Positions 57,601 to 64,000 of a stretch of 64,000 nucleotides of DNA are shown here, piece after piece. A model generated the notes under the pieces. That model was given only the letters and a program-made list of their open reading frames with translations. It searched no databases and had not been told where the DNA came from. The position numbers and the translations under genes are program-made. The DNA lies in NCBI GenBank assembly GCA_018136815.1, contig CM030941.1:3987559-4051558 (forward strand), read 5' to 3'. The first letter of the stretch is position 1. Each line of letters opens with the position of its first letter. This DNA comes from Isochrysis galbana (taxonomy: Eukaryota; Haptophyta; Isochrysidales; Isochrysidaceae).

Positions 57601-59288
57601 GTACGCCGACTTCCGAAGAGATGAGAGCGGCCCTGGCGGAAGATCCGTTCGTAGAGCCACTCCTAGGCTCAGGAGAGACGGCCAACCACGAGCCATCAGG
57701 CCAAGGGTCGCCTCCGCCGGCCGCCGCCTCAGGCCCCATTGCCGAAGATGATTCGTGTTCCAGTTCTGTCGCTCCCGCTCCTGCTCAGCAATCCAAGATG
57801 TTTCGCCGTTTCGTCGTTCACGATGGGCTCGTCTACTATCGCACCGTCCTTGACTCCACCGACCCGGACTCGCTAGTGCTCTATGTTCCGCCCTTGTTGC
57901 GGTCTCGCTACCTCTTTGCCTACCACGATCGCTCCGGTCACCTTGGAGTTTCTCGTATGTCCGGTCTTCTTCGTACTCGGGTATACTGGCCTGGCATGTC
58001 TTCCGACGTTGCATCCTACGTCCGGGAATGCCACGAGTGCACCCTCGCCAAGCCGCTACCTAGGGCTCTAGCGTCGCCCTCCGGTCTCTCCGTGGGCACC
58101 TACCCCTTTGATGTGGTCTACTGCGACGTGCTCGCACTGGCTCCCACTCACAACTTCGTGCCTGGAGTTTCGGGTTACGACAAGCTGGTCGTCTTCATCG
58201 ACTCGCTCACTCGATGGATTGAGGCTGAGCCTTCGAATGGGGATCCTTCGTCGGAGGTGGCCTTGGACATGTTCATCCGCTTGATTGTGACGCGTTATGG
58301 AGTCCCTAGGCAGCTTCGAACCGACGCCGGTTCGAATCTATGTTCGGTTCTTGTTTCGCGTATTCTGGAGCTCACCGGGACTGATTTGTCGAGTACAGAG
58401 CCGTACCGACATGAAGGTGTAGGCTTCGTCGAACGCGCTCAGCAAACGCTCATCCGTTTGATGCGCGCCTCGAACGAGGGTGGCAGCCATTGGGTCGACC
58501 ATTTGCCGTTCCTACTCCTCTCGTTGAGGGCTTCTTCCGGTCGTGTCACCTCTCGGTCTCCAGCGTCTTTGATCTTTGGGCGTGAGCTGCGTCTGCCCGC
58601 TCAACTCTCTGATCCGAAGTCCGTTTCGCCAACTGCTCTCGAGGCGGCGTCCGCCGACGTTCGCTCGTACGCATCCAGGCTCAATGCGAGCCTCCGCCTC
58701 TCATGGTCCAGCGCTCTCGAGGCTACCCTAGCCGCTCAGGCTGAGTCGGCCCGTGACGCTACCATCAAGTCTCAAAGACCAGCGCGTTTCGAACCTGGGG
58801 ATCGCGTCTGCATGCGATTACCAGGCCATGCCAACAAGTTGCAATTCATCTACTCGGGTCCCTACCGCGTCGTAGAGGCTCTGTCCGACACTAGGTACCG
58901 ACTCCGTGATTTGGAGAACCGGTTAGTCAAGGAGGAGGTGCATATCTCGAACCTCCGGCCGTATCATACTTTCGTTGATGAAGAGCCGCTGGCTGACGAC
59001 GAGTACATCGTTGAAAAGTTGCTCGATCGTCGTAGCCATGGCGGTTCTATCGAGTACCTCGTGAAGTGGCGTGGCTATTCTATTCGAGAAGCCACCTGGG
59101 AGCCTCGTTCCGAGTTGCTCCGTCGTTGTTCTGATTTGCTTGATGATTATGATCGCTCCGTCGAAGAGACTTGTCCAGAAGATGTTGAGTCCCCGGAAGC
59201 AACTTCTTCGTCGGCCAGGGATACTCCTCTTCCTCCCGTTCTCGATGCGCCGTCTTCGCGCACTCGCTCCAGGCTCCACTCCCGTTGA
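51639..59288 (+). CDS. pol: Complete Pol polyprotein of family B (methyltransferase, PR, RT, RNase H, IN, chromodomain)
   Basis: 2549 codons open from the gag UAG to TGA at 59286-59288. Residues are counted from GTG 51804. Residues 1-400 are Ser/Pro-rich. The methyltransferase-like domain is at 425-620. A conserved basic and Trp motif (KKRRSKWQVF) lies near 750, and HPTDRRGLGY before the protease. The protease has DTG at 1042-1044 and LLLGNDFL near 1112. A dUTPase-like linker follows. RT covers about 1410-1660 with YLDD at 1571-1574. RNase H has D1737, E1780 and D1805. The integrase has an HHCC finger (HDRSGHLG, CHECTLAK) and the triad D2108, D2174, E2210, which is D-65-D-35-E. The chromodomain is at about 2399-2450. 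Pol would be cut by its protease; the cut sites are unknown. Confidence 0.92.
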   Translation, partial: GSGGVPVLQTLAENIAGGGPERHHHHPDPIPTPLGEKSCRRGDSPPVSSSIQSSTVGAASPAEAPAERLSRKPESTLDPGSWKQVCPGDSRDPTLRNSCTSTSSSITPHAIRMLGADSRSLPLLESISTDTMLSSVSSNSPRSFDASSSLDSSPDGPAQGGGLGGSDASSVSSFRKQSVVKPSRAVDSVSSSALGSMDRSDVAAAASENVVAALPVSALSRRDPTGDLSPKGHSRSRSADELSLSTVGSRAVEAETCASSSPLSPVRYISPSSCSFSRLEVAPVLVSDLVPDPEGSASGVNEDEGSKGAAAFRAHAVATPDSGDAGAVDYDLSSRPTRTPASPLSLGSPEDPCSRDRPPEPTPFRSSPPKLQGDDPLPLNSTAEAIHRIAVVGCSSAAKSTEAARAPTRELQMLAASRARASGSSVILPRHLAEAALALRRPHASTHSSPSAVLPTHFDELCAELAAIHDAVTFDAAEGIPPPRVLVVGEASGVVSSMFLLAGAHVATCDLRPSEIDYIPHFCGDALHIQNLGWDLVVAHPPCTYLSAVSCQWLDREPGRRQALESAARVFLAMASANAPFVAVENPRMHAEASALVGGLRPRQFVQPWQHGTGHQKATGLYLTASLPPLQPSKIVEGRLSAMADLSPSPHRGALRSRTYVGIAGAMAAQWMPVLRRYAREAKASRSLDFTVDWAISQAAASLRERPSLCSTGFELAEPRTALARFMEGGGEAASSSHLTPPSGTLVSDSVVVISDAGPVADASRLLHRKDSETNASQDGTVAEVDCFTPWEWPIRDRSTTPGPPNTVKKRRSKWQVFDRDVISGVHRWQDVTPSIAQEIAEQAAAAEPSEPSILSRLGSQGINALSPSASFTAGDEGVAELTNSFVAERPLETWDVGPDSGEDDTPEMPEHRSMQTLETKPSDAAEGEGTPRALCCDGAAARGLSAAGFSELSKLPKTDLQKSLEKEWSRQMDQPRHPTDRRGLGYDGVPNPSSSAKASPYSSIPFVPQTVAAAIERVPHVDESSPSRPASNPTTPSPGAGTSLPVESIADTPPPLYPRHCLYVRDLVVCRADGDRAAQGFVLPDVALTVNSTLADTGAGPSVITTALLDRLPEDACVERVSDATVPNLHGPDGLPLITRGRASLVFSLSGRLFRHSFAVIEGNPMLLLGNDFLAAHSATISLDAASSEGSLRLRPASGDAEDSSRVLSECVVRVSTAPPPVADSGFVGAISMSPGQPLTVDFLERSTATREIPAGSVGEAAADARQPLYTPLFESADEFAAKAPASTSSEYLLYTEQAVTIPAFHRATIWVRVPLALRDHSDCAMLVDRLPNREALDSSPLVMPTVVTPTDDHRIAVTIVHTGVNALTLPSLHPIASLQVRFKLHRGWTPTGSEGDGDPVTALSEEQRALLDSATIDPDRLLSDDQREEVRQLLARRIKAFALHPGAPNHTHVLEVELPLNPGAVPHRHAPSRVGRAGELIIEEEVAKMEAAGIIRKSNSAWASRVVLVSKKDGSVRFCVDYRDTNAKLRVEDSPLPLIVEAIDRLASGQGPLSSLFLCTLDLASGFWGIPIKESHKHITAFTTHRGKYEFNFLPFGIQSGPSYMCRLMDIVLGALAWEICMPYLDDVGIWSTGVGPSEEARAQASFEQMLHRLDLVLERLEWAGLTCKMSKCVFFATSTEYLGHVVSREGLKMDPKKVAAVAVIDPSSINSLEAVRSFLGLCSYYRRFIRQFAAKAAPLTALTRKGCDVAKESQSEECRRAIQELKTAITSEPVLTPPRDDRPFIVKTDGASKLGIAGILSQLGDDNRERVVGYYARSLTSAERHWTVTEIELLAALESIRNWRPYLWGRRFKLVVDHSALRWLHTMKDQVAGGPASRLTRWALKLAEYRFDVEHKPGAVHQDADGLSRLASLEPEHEDEPLAGPASLAVREPGSESLAEHERSHPVAAITRSVATARGLQALDRSRRRASDSGPAIQSSYLAPGTPTSEEMRAALAEDPFVEPLLGSGETANHEPSGQGSPPPAAASGPIAEDDSCSSSVAPAPAQQSKMFRRFVVHDGLVYYRTVLDSTDPDSLVLYVPPLLRSRYLFAYHDRSGHLGVSRMSGLLRTRVYWPGMSSDVASYVRECHECTLAKPLPRALASPSGLSVGTYPFDVVYCDVLALAPTHNFVPGVSGYDKLVVFIDSLTRWIEAEPSNGDPSSEVALDMFIRLIVTRYGVPRQLRTDAGSNLCSVLVSRILELTGTDLSSTEPYRHEGVGFVERAQQTLIRLMRASNEGGSHWVDHLPFLLLSLRASSGRVTSRSPASLIFGRELRLPAQLSDPKSVSPTALEAASADVRSYASRLNASLRLSWSSALEATLAAQAESARDATIKSQRPARFEPGDRVCMRLPGHANKLQFIYSGPYRVVEALSDTRYRLRDLENRLVKEEVHISNLRPYHTFVDEEPLADDEYIVEKLLDRRSHGGSIEYLVKWRGYSIREATWEPRSELLRRCSDLLDDYDRSVEETCPEDVESPEATSSSARDTPLPPVLDAPSSRTRSRLHSR
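53076..53660 (+). other. DNA cytosine methyltransferase-like domain of the retrotransposon (B3)
   Basis: Motif I-like VLVVGEASGVVSSMFLLAG starts at residue 430, followed by CDLRPSE. HPPC is at 485-488, with Cys488 in the place of the C5-methyltransferase nucleophile. ENP is at 530-532 and RSRT at 601-604. The phrases QFVQPWQHGTGHQKAT, LPPLQP and AGAMAAQW resemble a phage protein family annotated as DNA cytosine methyltransferase. The DPPY/NPPF motif of N6-adenine enzymes is absent. The domain is about 195 residues, short for a C5 enzyme, and shows no separate target-recognition domain. Methylation of element or host DNA is inferred, not shown. Confidence 0.78.
58998..59150 (+). other. Chromodomain at the C-terminus of Pol (B3)
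   Basis: YIVEKLLDRRSHGGSIEYLV followed by KWRGYSIREATWEP shows the aromatic and WRGY..EATWEP pattern of chromodomains. In chromoviruses this module is known to guide integrase to methylated histone H3 in heterochromatin. Confidence 0.9.
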
Positions 59289-59665
59289 TCCCATGTCTTG
59301 AGTAAGGGACCCGTCCCTCTAGGCTAGCCCCACGCCTCGGCTAGGGCTCCGAGTTCAAGAGCGAATCATGGAGGTGCTGAACGCGTGCTGCCTGCGCTCT
59401 ACACCCGGCGCAACACCCGAGCAAAGCTCCTGTAAAAGGGAGAAGTGGGTGGGGCAGTGCGTACGAAAGAGGCCGCCGCGTTAAGCCGCCGATTTCGTGC
59501 TCGCTTTGGATCCAAAGGGTGTTCTTGTCTCCAAGTTTCGCTCGCTATGTTCCTTTGCTTCTTGTTCCGATTCTGACCTCTGGTCAGCTCAGGTTCCAGT
59601 TTCCAGGTCTCTGTTTCCAGGTTCACCGCTCGACATCGGGAGACGTCTCGATCTTAGTCGGGGGG
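59289..59665 (+). other. 3' untranslated region of B3 with polypurine tract
   Basis: Noncoding. Contains purine-rich AAAAGGGAGAAGTGGGTGGG near 59434-59453. The last bases before the 3' LTR are GTCGGGGG (59658-59665), a candidate plus-strand primer site. Confidence 0.6.
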
Positions 59666-60988
59666 TGTCGCATTCATCCTAGATGATGCGATTTCTAGGC
59701 TCTTATTTCCAGGTCCTTCGTCGTGCGGCCACACGGCGAAGCTCAGGTACATCTAGGTTGGTAGGGTTCGTCCCTAGCGATCTAGAATTCGAGTTCTTGT
59801 TTCGTTCCTTCTAGCCTGTTTGTCAGGTCTAGATTCCAGGTTTCCTCCTTTCGGGTAATCTTGACCCAAAGGAGCCAGTTCGCCTGTCACTCGCTGCGCG
59901 CTTGTCTCAGGCTCTCGAGTTACCTTGTGAAGGCTTGTTTAGTTTCTTGCAAGGCTTGTTGTTTCTTGTTGGGTTCCGGTTCTTTCTTGGGACCTGCTGA
60001 CTTTCGTTGTTGTCCAGGCCTGTTCTTCGTAGGTTCTGCTTGGCCTGGTTAGGGTTTCGTTGAATCCCCGCGTTTGGCGTTCGCGTTGGCGTTCGGAAAC
60101 TTCCTCTCACATTCCCTAGGTCCGCTACCCTTGGCTTGTAGGTCCTTGCTTCTTTCTTCTCGGTCAAGGTTTTGGCGAGCGAGTCGGTTGCTCTAGCCGC
60201 TCGAGATTTGAGGTTTAATTTGCCATCTCCCCTTGGAGATCGGTGTAGGTTCGCTTCCTAGGTGAGGGAATCTTTCCCCTTGATGCAAGCTACATTCAAG
60301 CCTTGGCCCCTTTGGTGTTTCTTCCCCTTGGTTGCTACTCAGGGTTGTTCGTTAGAAGCGTCTAGAAGGTTCACGCTCAACGGCAAGATTTCCTCTGTCG
60401 TGAAGACATCTCGTTGCGATCTGTATCCAAAGTGATCGCCGTGGTCGCGCGACATGACGCTCCCCTTCGGACTCTCCGCTACGTGGGAAGTTACAACGGA
60501 GACACGCTCCGGCCGTCGCTGCGGAGTCTCTCTCTCTCTCTCGCTCTCTCTCTCCGTCTCTCGCGACGTGTTTGAGTTATCGGTGATTTGGGGTCGCGGT
60601 TGCTTGATAATTTGCTTTGTTTGGGTGAATGATTCCGGTGTGTTCGTGAGTCGGTGTATCCTGTTGTTCTCAGGCTCTTTGTCCGTCGTTGTTCGCTGCG
60701 TCGCTGCACTCAAGCAGCCTAGGCTCCCTCCCTGAGGGAAGAGTTCTTTGTAGGTCTAACAATCTCTTAAAACCCAACACACTAGGGCCGCTAGGAGCGC
60801 CTCGCCGCCCCACAGTCCTTCGTTCGCCGTTCGTTCCCTGTCCATACACCCGAATGGGGTTGCCCGACCCAGTCCAGAATTTCATTCACCCGACTCCCGG
60901 TGGGGAGGAGGGGCAAAGCGCCGCGCTAGCCGCCGGTGCCGCTCGCGACGGAGTGGCTCAGAGCCCTCCGGTAGCGCTCGACTCGACA
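59666..60988 (+). repeat. 3' LTR of B3, 1323 bp
   Basis: Same length as the B1 5' LTR and identical wherever I compared them. TG...CA ends. It includes a gag ATG at 60854 and 45 gag codons. The frame continues into flanking DNA to a stop at 61264. Confidence 0.9.
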
Positions 60989-61680
60989 CAGTCGCGCGTT
61001 CAGGTATCGCCGGTGCAAGGAACCGCCCCCTTGTGTGACCCTGATTCCCCCTCAGGTTTTGGCCGTTGGATGATATCGTGGCGCTGTTTTACTTCGGTCT
61101 TCATCAACTCACTTAAGGGTTTTCGAAAGATTCCCTCCTTATTCCTGTGCGTAACTGTCGCCCCCGTCGGATCGTCCGTCGCCCCGTCGCTCTCTTGTCG
61201 GCATTCTCTTCCTTGTTCGATCTGTCAGCAGGTTCCTATGCGTTCCGTGATAAGGATACGTTAGTGTGGAGAGTGTTGACGTGAGTGTAGTGTCATCTCG
61301 TCGGTCCATCGGCCTCTAGCCGTCTGTCGTCTGTCGTTCTTCGTTCGTCGCTCTCGTTCTCGTTCTCGTTCCCGTTCTCGTCCCTCGTTCTCAACACTAC
61401 CTCAACACCAAACCTCACCAATCCCTCAGCCCTAGCCTATCCATCCCGATCCGCCCAGCCATGTCCGCTCCGTCGTCGCGCTCGCCCTCGCCCAAGCCCG
61501 TCCTCCCGCCTTCCTCTGCTGAGGAGGTGGTCCAGCCCGTCATTCCATCACTCCCGGCCTCCTTCGCCGCGCCTTCCGCCGATCGTCTCCCTTCCGAATC
61601 ATCGCATATCGAGCCCGTGGTCATGCTCGATCCGTCACGATGACGAGGCCTGAGTGTGGAGTGTGGAGGCGAGGGCGCAA
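60989..61680 (+). repeat. Right part of the older LTR, with its own gag-like start
   Basis: Continues the sequence interrupted at 23639 (sharing CAGTC). A short ORF at 61461-61643 (MSAPSSRSPSPKPVLPPSSA start, 60 residues) resembles the ORF at 6296 and sits where the gag start sits in family B LTRs. It stops at TGA, so it is probably a relic. The right boundary is unknown. Confidence 0.4.
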
Positions 61681-61768
61681 GAAGCATAAAAGTAGTTTTA
61701 TGATTTTCTAAGTCTAAGTAGTATCGTATGCACAGGCAAAGGGCGCACAGGCGCACAGGGAATACACG

Positions 61769-61868
61769 GGGATAGGGAGGGGAGTTTTGTTTTTGAGGCT
61801 TCGCACAGGGAAGGGAGTTTTGTTTTTGAGGCTTCGCACAGGGAGGGGAGTTTTGTTTTTGAGGCTTG
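61769..61868. repeat. Tandem repeat, three units of about 35 bp
   Basis: Units contain GGGAGTTTTGTTTTTGAGGC preceded by GCACAGGGA. Directly after it is a 12-bp inverted repeat, GGCTTGCGAGCT at 61863-61874 and its complement at 61916-61927. Confidence 0.85.
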
Positions 61869-61927
61869 CGAGCTGATATGAGTACTGATATCGGTGCGAG
61901 CTCTAAATCCATGAGAGCTCGCAAGCC

Positions 61928-62720
61928 GACGAGACATTATCTTTGTAGCTCACTCGGACAAGGACGAAGATTCCTACTGATCGACGGCCCCCGGGGGGCG
62001 GGACGGGCACCCAGATCATCCACTCTTACCCCCTCTGTCTCACGCCCCCGGCCGAAGCAGCGCGCGCGGCCCCCCCTCCCCCGGTCTTCCAGAGAAGGAA
62101 TCGGGGGAGAGGAAGAGGAAGGGGATGGTGGTAGGTGGTAGGATAGGGAGGGTAGTTAGGAGAAGCACCAGCAATCTGCCTCGCGCCGTGCAAGTATTGG
62201 CTAGTTTTTTAAAGATTTTTTGTGGGGAGTTCTATAACTGCTAACGGGTAGCGGGTAACGGTAATGGGAGCCGGGGCCGGGGCCGGCGGGAGCTGGGGTC
62301 CCGCGAGGGGGAGGGGGGAGGTAGGAGGTACAACCAGGTGCTGAGTTATGTGCCTTGGGTCTTATTGCGGTCATGCGTGTCGTGGCTTGGCATGTTAGTG
62401 CATGGCTAGTGGCAGTAGCGGCACTAAAATATTCAGCTGTATTATTATTTGATTTTGAGAAGGTAGGGGCTCGACTATTCATATCTATTATTGGAGCTGG
62501 AGCTGTACATGTAGTTCGTGCTCGCGTCAGTGAAGTGAGTGGGTGTGAAGTCTGGGGTGAGAGGAAAGAAGAAAAGAGAGATAGATGAGGAGGAGCGCGC
62601 GCGGGGGGTGGGGGAGGGGGGCGGGGGAGAGAAAGAAGAAGAAGAAGGAGGGAAGAATAGGAGGTCCTGCTTGGGAGGGCAGGCGGCGCTGGTGGAGGCG
62701 CGAGTGGGGGGGGGTGGAGG
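61928..62720. other. Intergenic region upstream of the SpoU gene
   Basis: GC-rich with a purine-rich GAGAAAGAAGAAG tract at about 62628-62655 directly before the gene, which is probably promoter or 5' leader. No other gene is supported. Confidence 0.45.
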
Positions 62721-64000
62721 ATGCGCTCTCGCTCTCTCTCTCTCGCCGCAGCGTGCCTGCTGCTCCGCCCTTCGCTCGGCGGCAGCGCGGCCGGATTTTC
62801 ACGCTCGAGTGGCCTCTCCCGCCTCTCCGGCGAGCCTGCCGCGCTGAGCGGCCGCCTCTCTCAGGGAAGCGAGGCGCGCCGCCTCCGCCTTCACGCAGCG
62901 CTCTCAGCGCTCGGCATCGAGCAGCCAGACCAGCTTCTCGCCTCGGACGAGTGGCGAGGCTCGGCCGCGCTGCGCATGTACAGTAGCTTCGTACTGCCAC
63001 GCTCTGAGGGAGCGCTCGCCGCGGCCGAGCAGCCGCAGCGTGCGGCAGTCATTGTGCGTGCCCTGTCCGTCAGTTGTTGCGAGAGAGCGATGCGTCGGCT
63101 GGGGAGGTGGGTGGAGGCCGACCTGCCGAGCGCTGCGCCGAATGGCCATAGGAGCACGACAATGCGCCCCACACGCCCTGATGACGCTTGAACGTGTATC
63201 CCCCGCGCCGCCCAGGCAAACTCGATCGCATTCATGGTGCGGGAGCACCGAAACGACCGGCAAGAGTGGCTGCGCAACCACGACCGGTCGCTCGCAGAGG
63301 TTCGGAATCGCTCTGAGTCCATACTGGCCTACCGCCTGCGCAGCCTTGCAGCCGTTGGGCCAGGCACCCCACGGTCGACGTTGCCGCTCTGATTGCTACT
63401 TGTTGCTCGCAGGTGGCCGACAAACCGACATTCCCGCTAACGCTAGTCCTAGACAATGTACGCTCCGCAGCCAATGTAGGCAACATCTTCCGGGCAGCAG
63501 AGGCTGCGCGCATAGAGGTGAGTCCCTCCCCAGCCGATGCGCACCGTGGACCTTGAGCCCTGTGCAGGGCAGTATCGACCTGTGCCTTGCTTCACTTACG
63601 TCGCTCTCGCCATGATCCCTCGCTCGTAGGCCATAGTGTGTTGCGGCATCACTCCGACCCCTCCAGAGCCCAAGCTGCTACGCACTGCCATGGGCGCGGC
63701 CGCGTATGTCCAGCATTCGCACGAGGGATCGACCCTCGAAGCGGTACGGTGCAAATTCCCAGGCTGGCCTAATCCGTCCGTACTCCGTCCCCGTTCGGAC
63801 GTGTTAGCTGCCCAGCGAGTCGTCGGCGTGAAACGCGTGGTTGGGGCGACCCAACTCATCTTCAGAGGTTGAGCCCACGAGCTACTGCTCATCTCCACAG
63901 GCACCAATGTTATGCACCTGGTTCTCTCACAGCGGCGTGTAGCGGCGCTGACATTGAGCTTCGTCTGATGTGTAGATCCGATCGCTCAAAGCTCGTGGTC
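62721..64000 (+). CDS. SpoU/TrmH-family RNA 2'-O-methyltransferase, partial, five exons visible
   Basis: SpoU enzymes methylate ribose 2'-OH in tRNA or rRNA with AdoMet through a knotted SPOUT fold. Inferred exons are 62721-63053, 63216-63299 (or to 63353), 63413-63517, 63630-63743 and 63976 to beyond the window. All junctions are phase 0 with GT-AG ends (for example GAG|GTGAGT and TCGTAG|GCC). Exon 3 carries LVLDNVRSAANVGNIFRAAE (SpoU motif 1) and exon 4 carries GITPTPPEPKLLRTAMGA. Exon 5 begins IRSLKARG, which fits after STLEA. The motif for AdoMet binding (NEXXG region) lies beyond the window. The N-terminus MRSRSLSLAAACLLLRPSLG is hydrophobic and Ser/Arg-rich, like a signal or transit peptide, so plastid or mitochondrial location is possible. 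Confidence 0.82.

Larger units (their letters stand above)
49326..60988 (+). mobile_element. Chromovirus family B, copy B3 (gag fragment to 3' LTR)
   Basis: Starts inside gag directly after the gap (equivalent to 25230 in B1) and runs to a complete 3' LTR. It has the only uninterrupted pol in the window. The sequence after the 3' LTR is CAGTC, the same five bases that precede the 5' LTR of B1. Confidence 0.92.

Noticed and set aside
63744..63975. An additional SpoU exon at about 63820-63868 (RVVGVKRVVG)
   Set aside because: Reading directly from STLEA to IRSLKARG at 63976 fits the SpoU family much better and uses good GT and AG sites.

Overview
The window is nuclear DNA of a eukaryote, most likely a GC-rich unicellular alga. 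Supporting signs are GT-AG introns in two recognisable host genes, an N-terminus on the SpoU methyltransferase that looks like an organelle leader, TTAGGG-type repeats, long GA/CT microsatellites and dense LTR retrotransposons. A haptophyte-like alga would fit, but the sequence alone does not prove a species. Three 100-N gaps (21350-21449, 35328-35427, 49226-49325) divide the window into four contigs.

Host genes lie mainly at the edges. On the left are the replication factor GINS subunit SLD5 (minus strand, partial) and, divergently, an F-box/LRR-like protein. In the middle is a 5'-truncated WW plus tubby-domain protein. On the right is a SpoU-family RNA 2'-O-methyltransferase with several introns. 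Between 3.5 and 8.6 kb there is a graveyard of small elements: a 5' retroposon fragment, an ORF split by a MITE, a relic LTR, and three non-autonomous DNA transposons, each with an exact 8-bp target duplication.

The core, about 9-61 kb, is Ty3/gypsy chromovirus DNA from two families. Family A has one copy (gag 10177-12948, pol 12949-21049, broken by a palindromic MITE and 3'-truncated). Family B has three copies, B1 23640-35327, B2 37808-49225 and B3 49326-60988. All encode Gag, then one in-frame UAG, then a very long Pol. Pol order is Ser/Pro-rich region, a DNA cytosine methyltransferase-like domain of the type seen in phages (HPPC and ENP motifs), aspartic protease (DTG), reverse transcriptase (YLDD), RNase H, integrase (HHCC, D-65-D-35-E) and a chromodomain. 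The element thus carries a possible DNA-methylation writer and a histone-mark reader in one polyprotein. The methyltransferase core is conserved between families A and B with almost only synonymous changes, so it appears to have been kept by selection.

The family B LTR is 1323 bp (TG...CA) and contains the gag start codon plus the first 45 gag codons. The 5' LTR of B1 and the 3' LTR of B3 have the same length, look identical and are both flanked by CAGTC. They are probably the two ends of one young, roughly 13.3-kb insertion, which would mean that the contig at 35428-49225 is wrongly placed between them. Most frameshifts in the copies are single-base deletions that become denser towards the gaps, so they may be assembly errors rather than decay.
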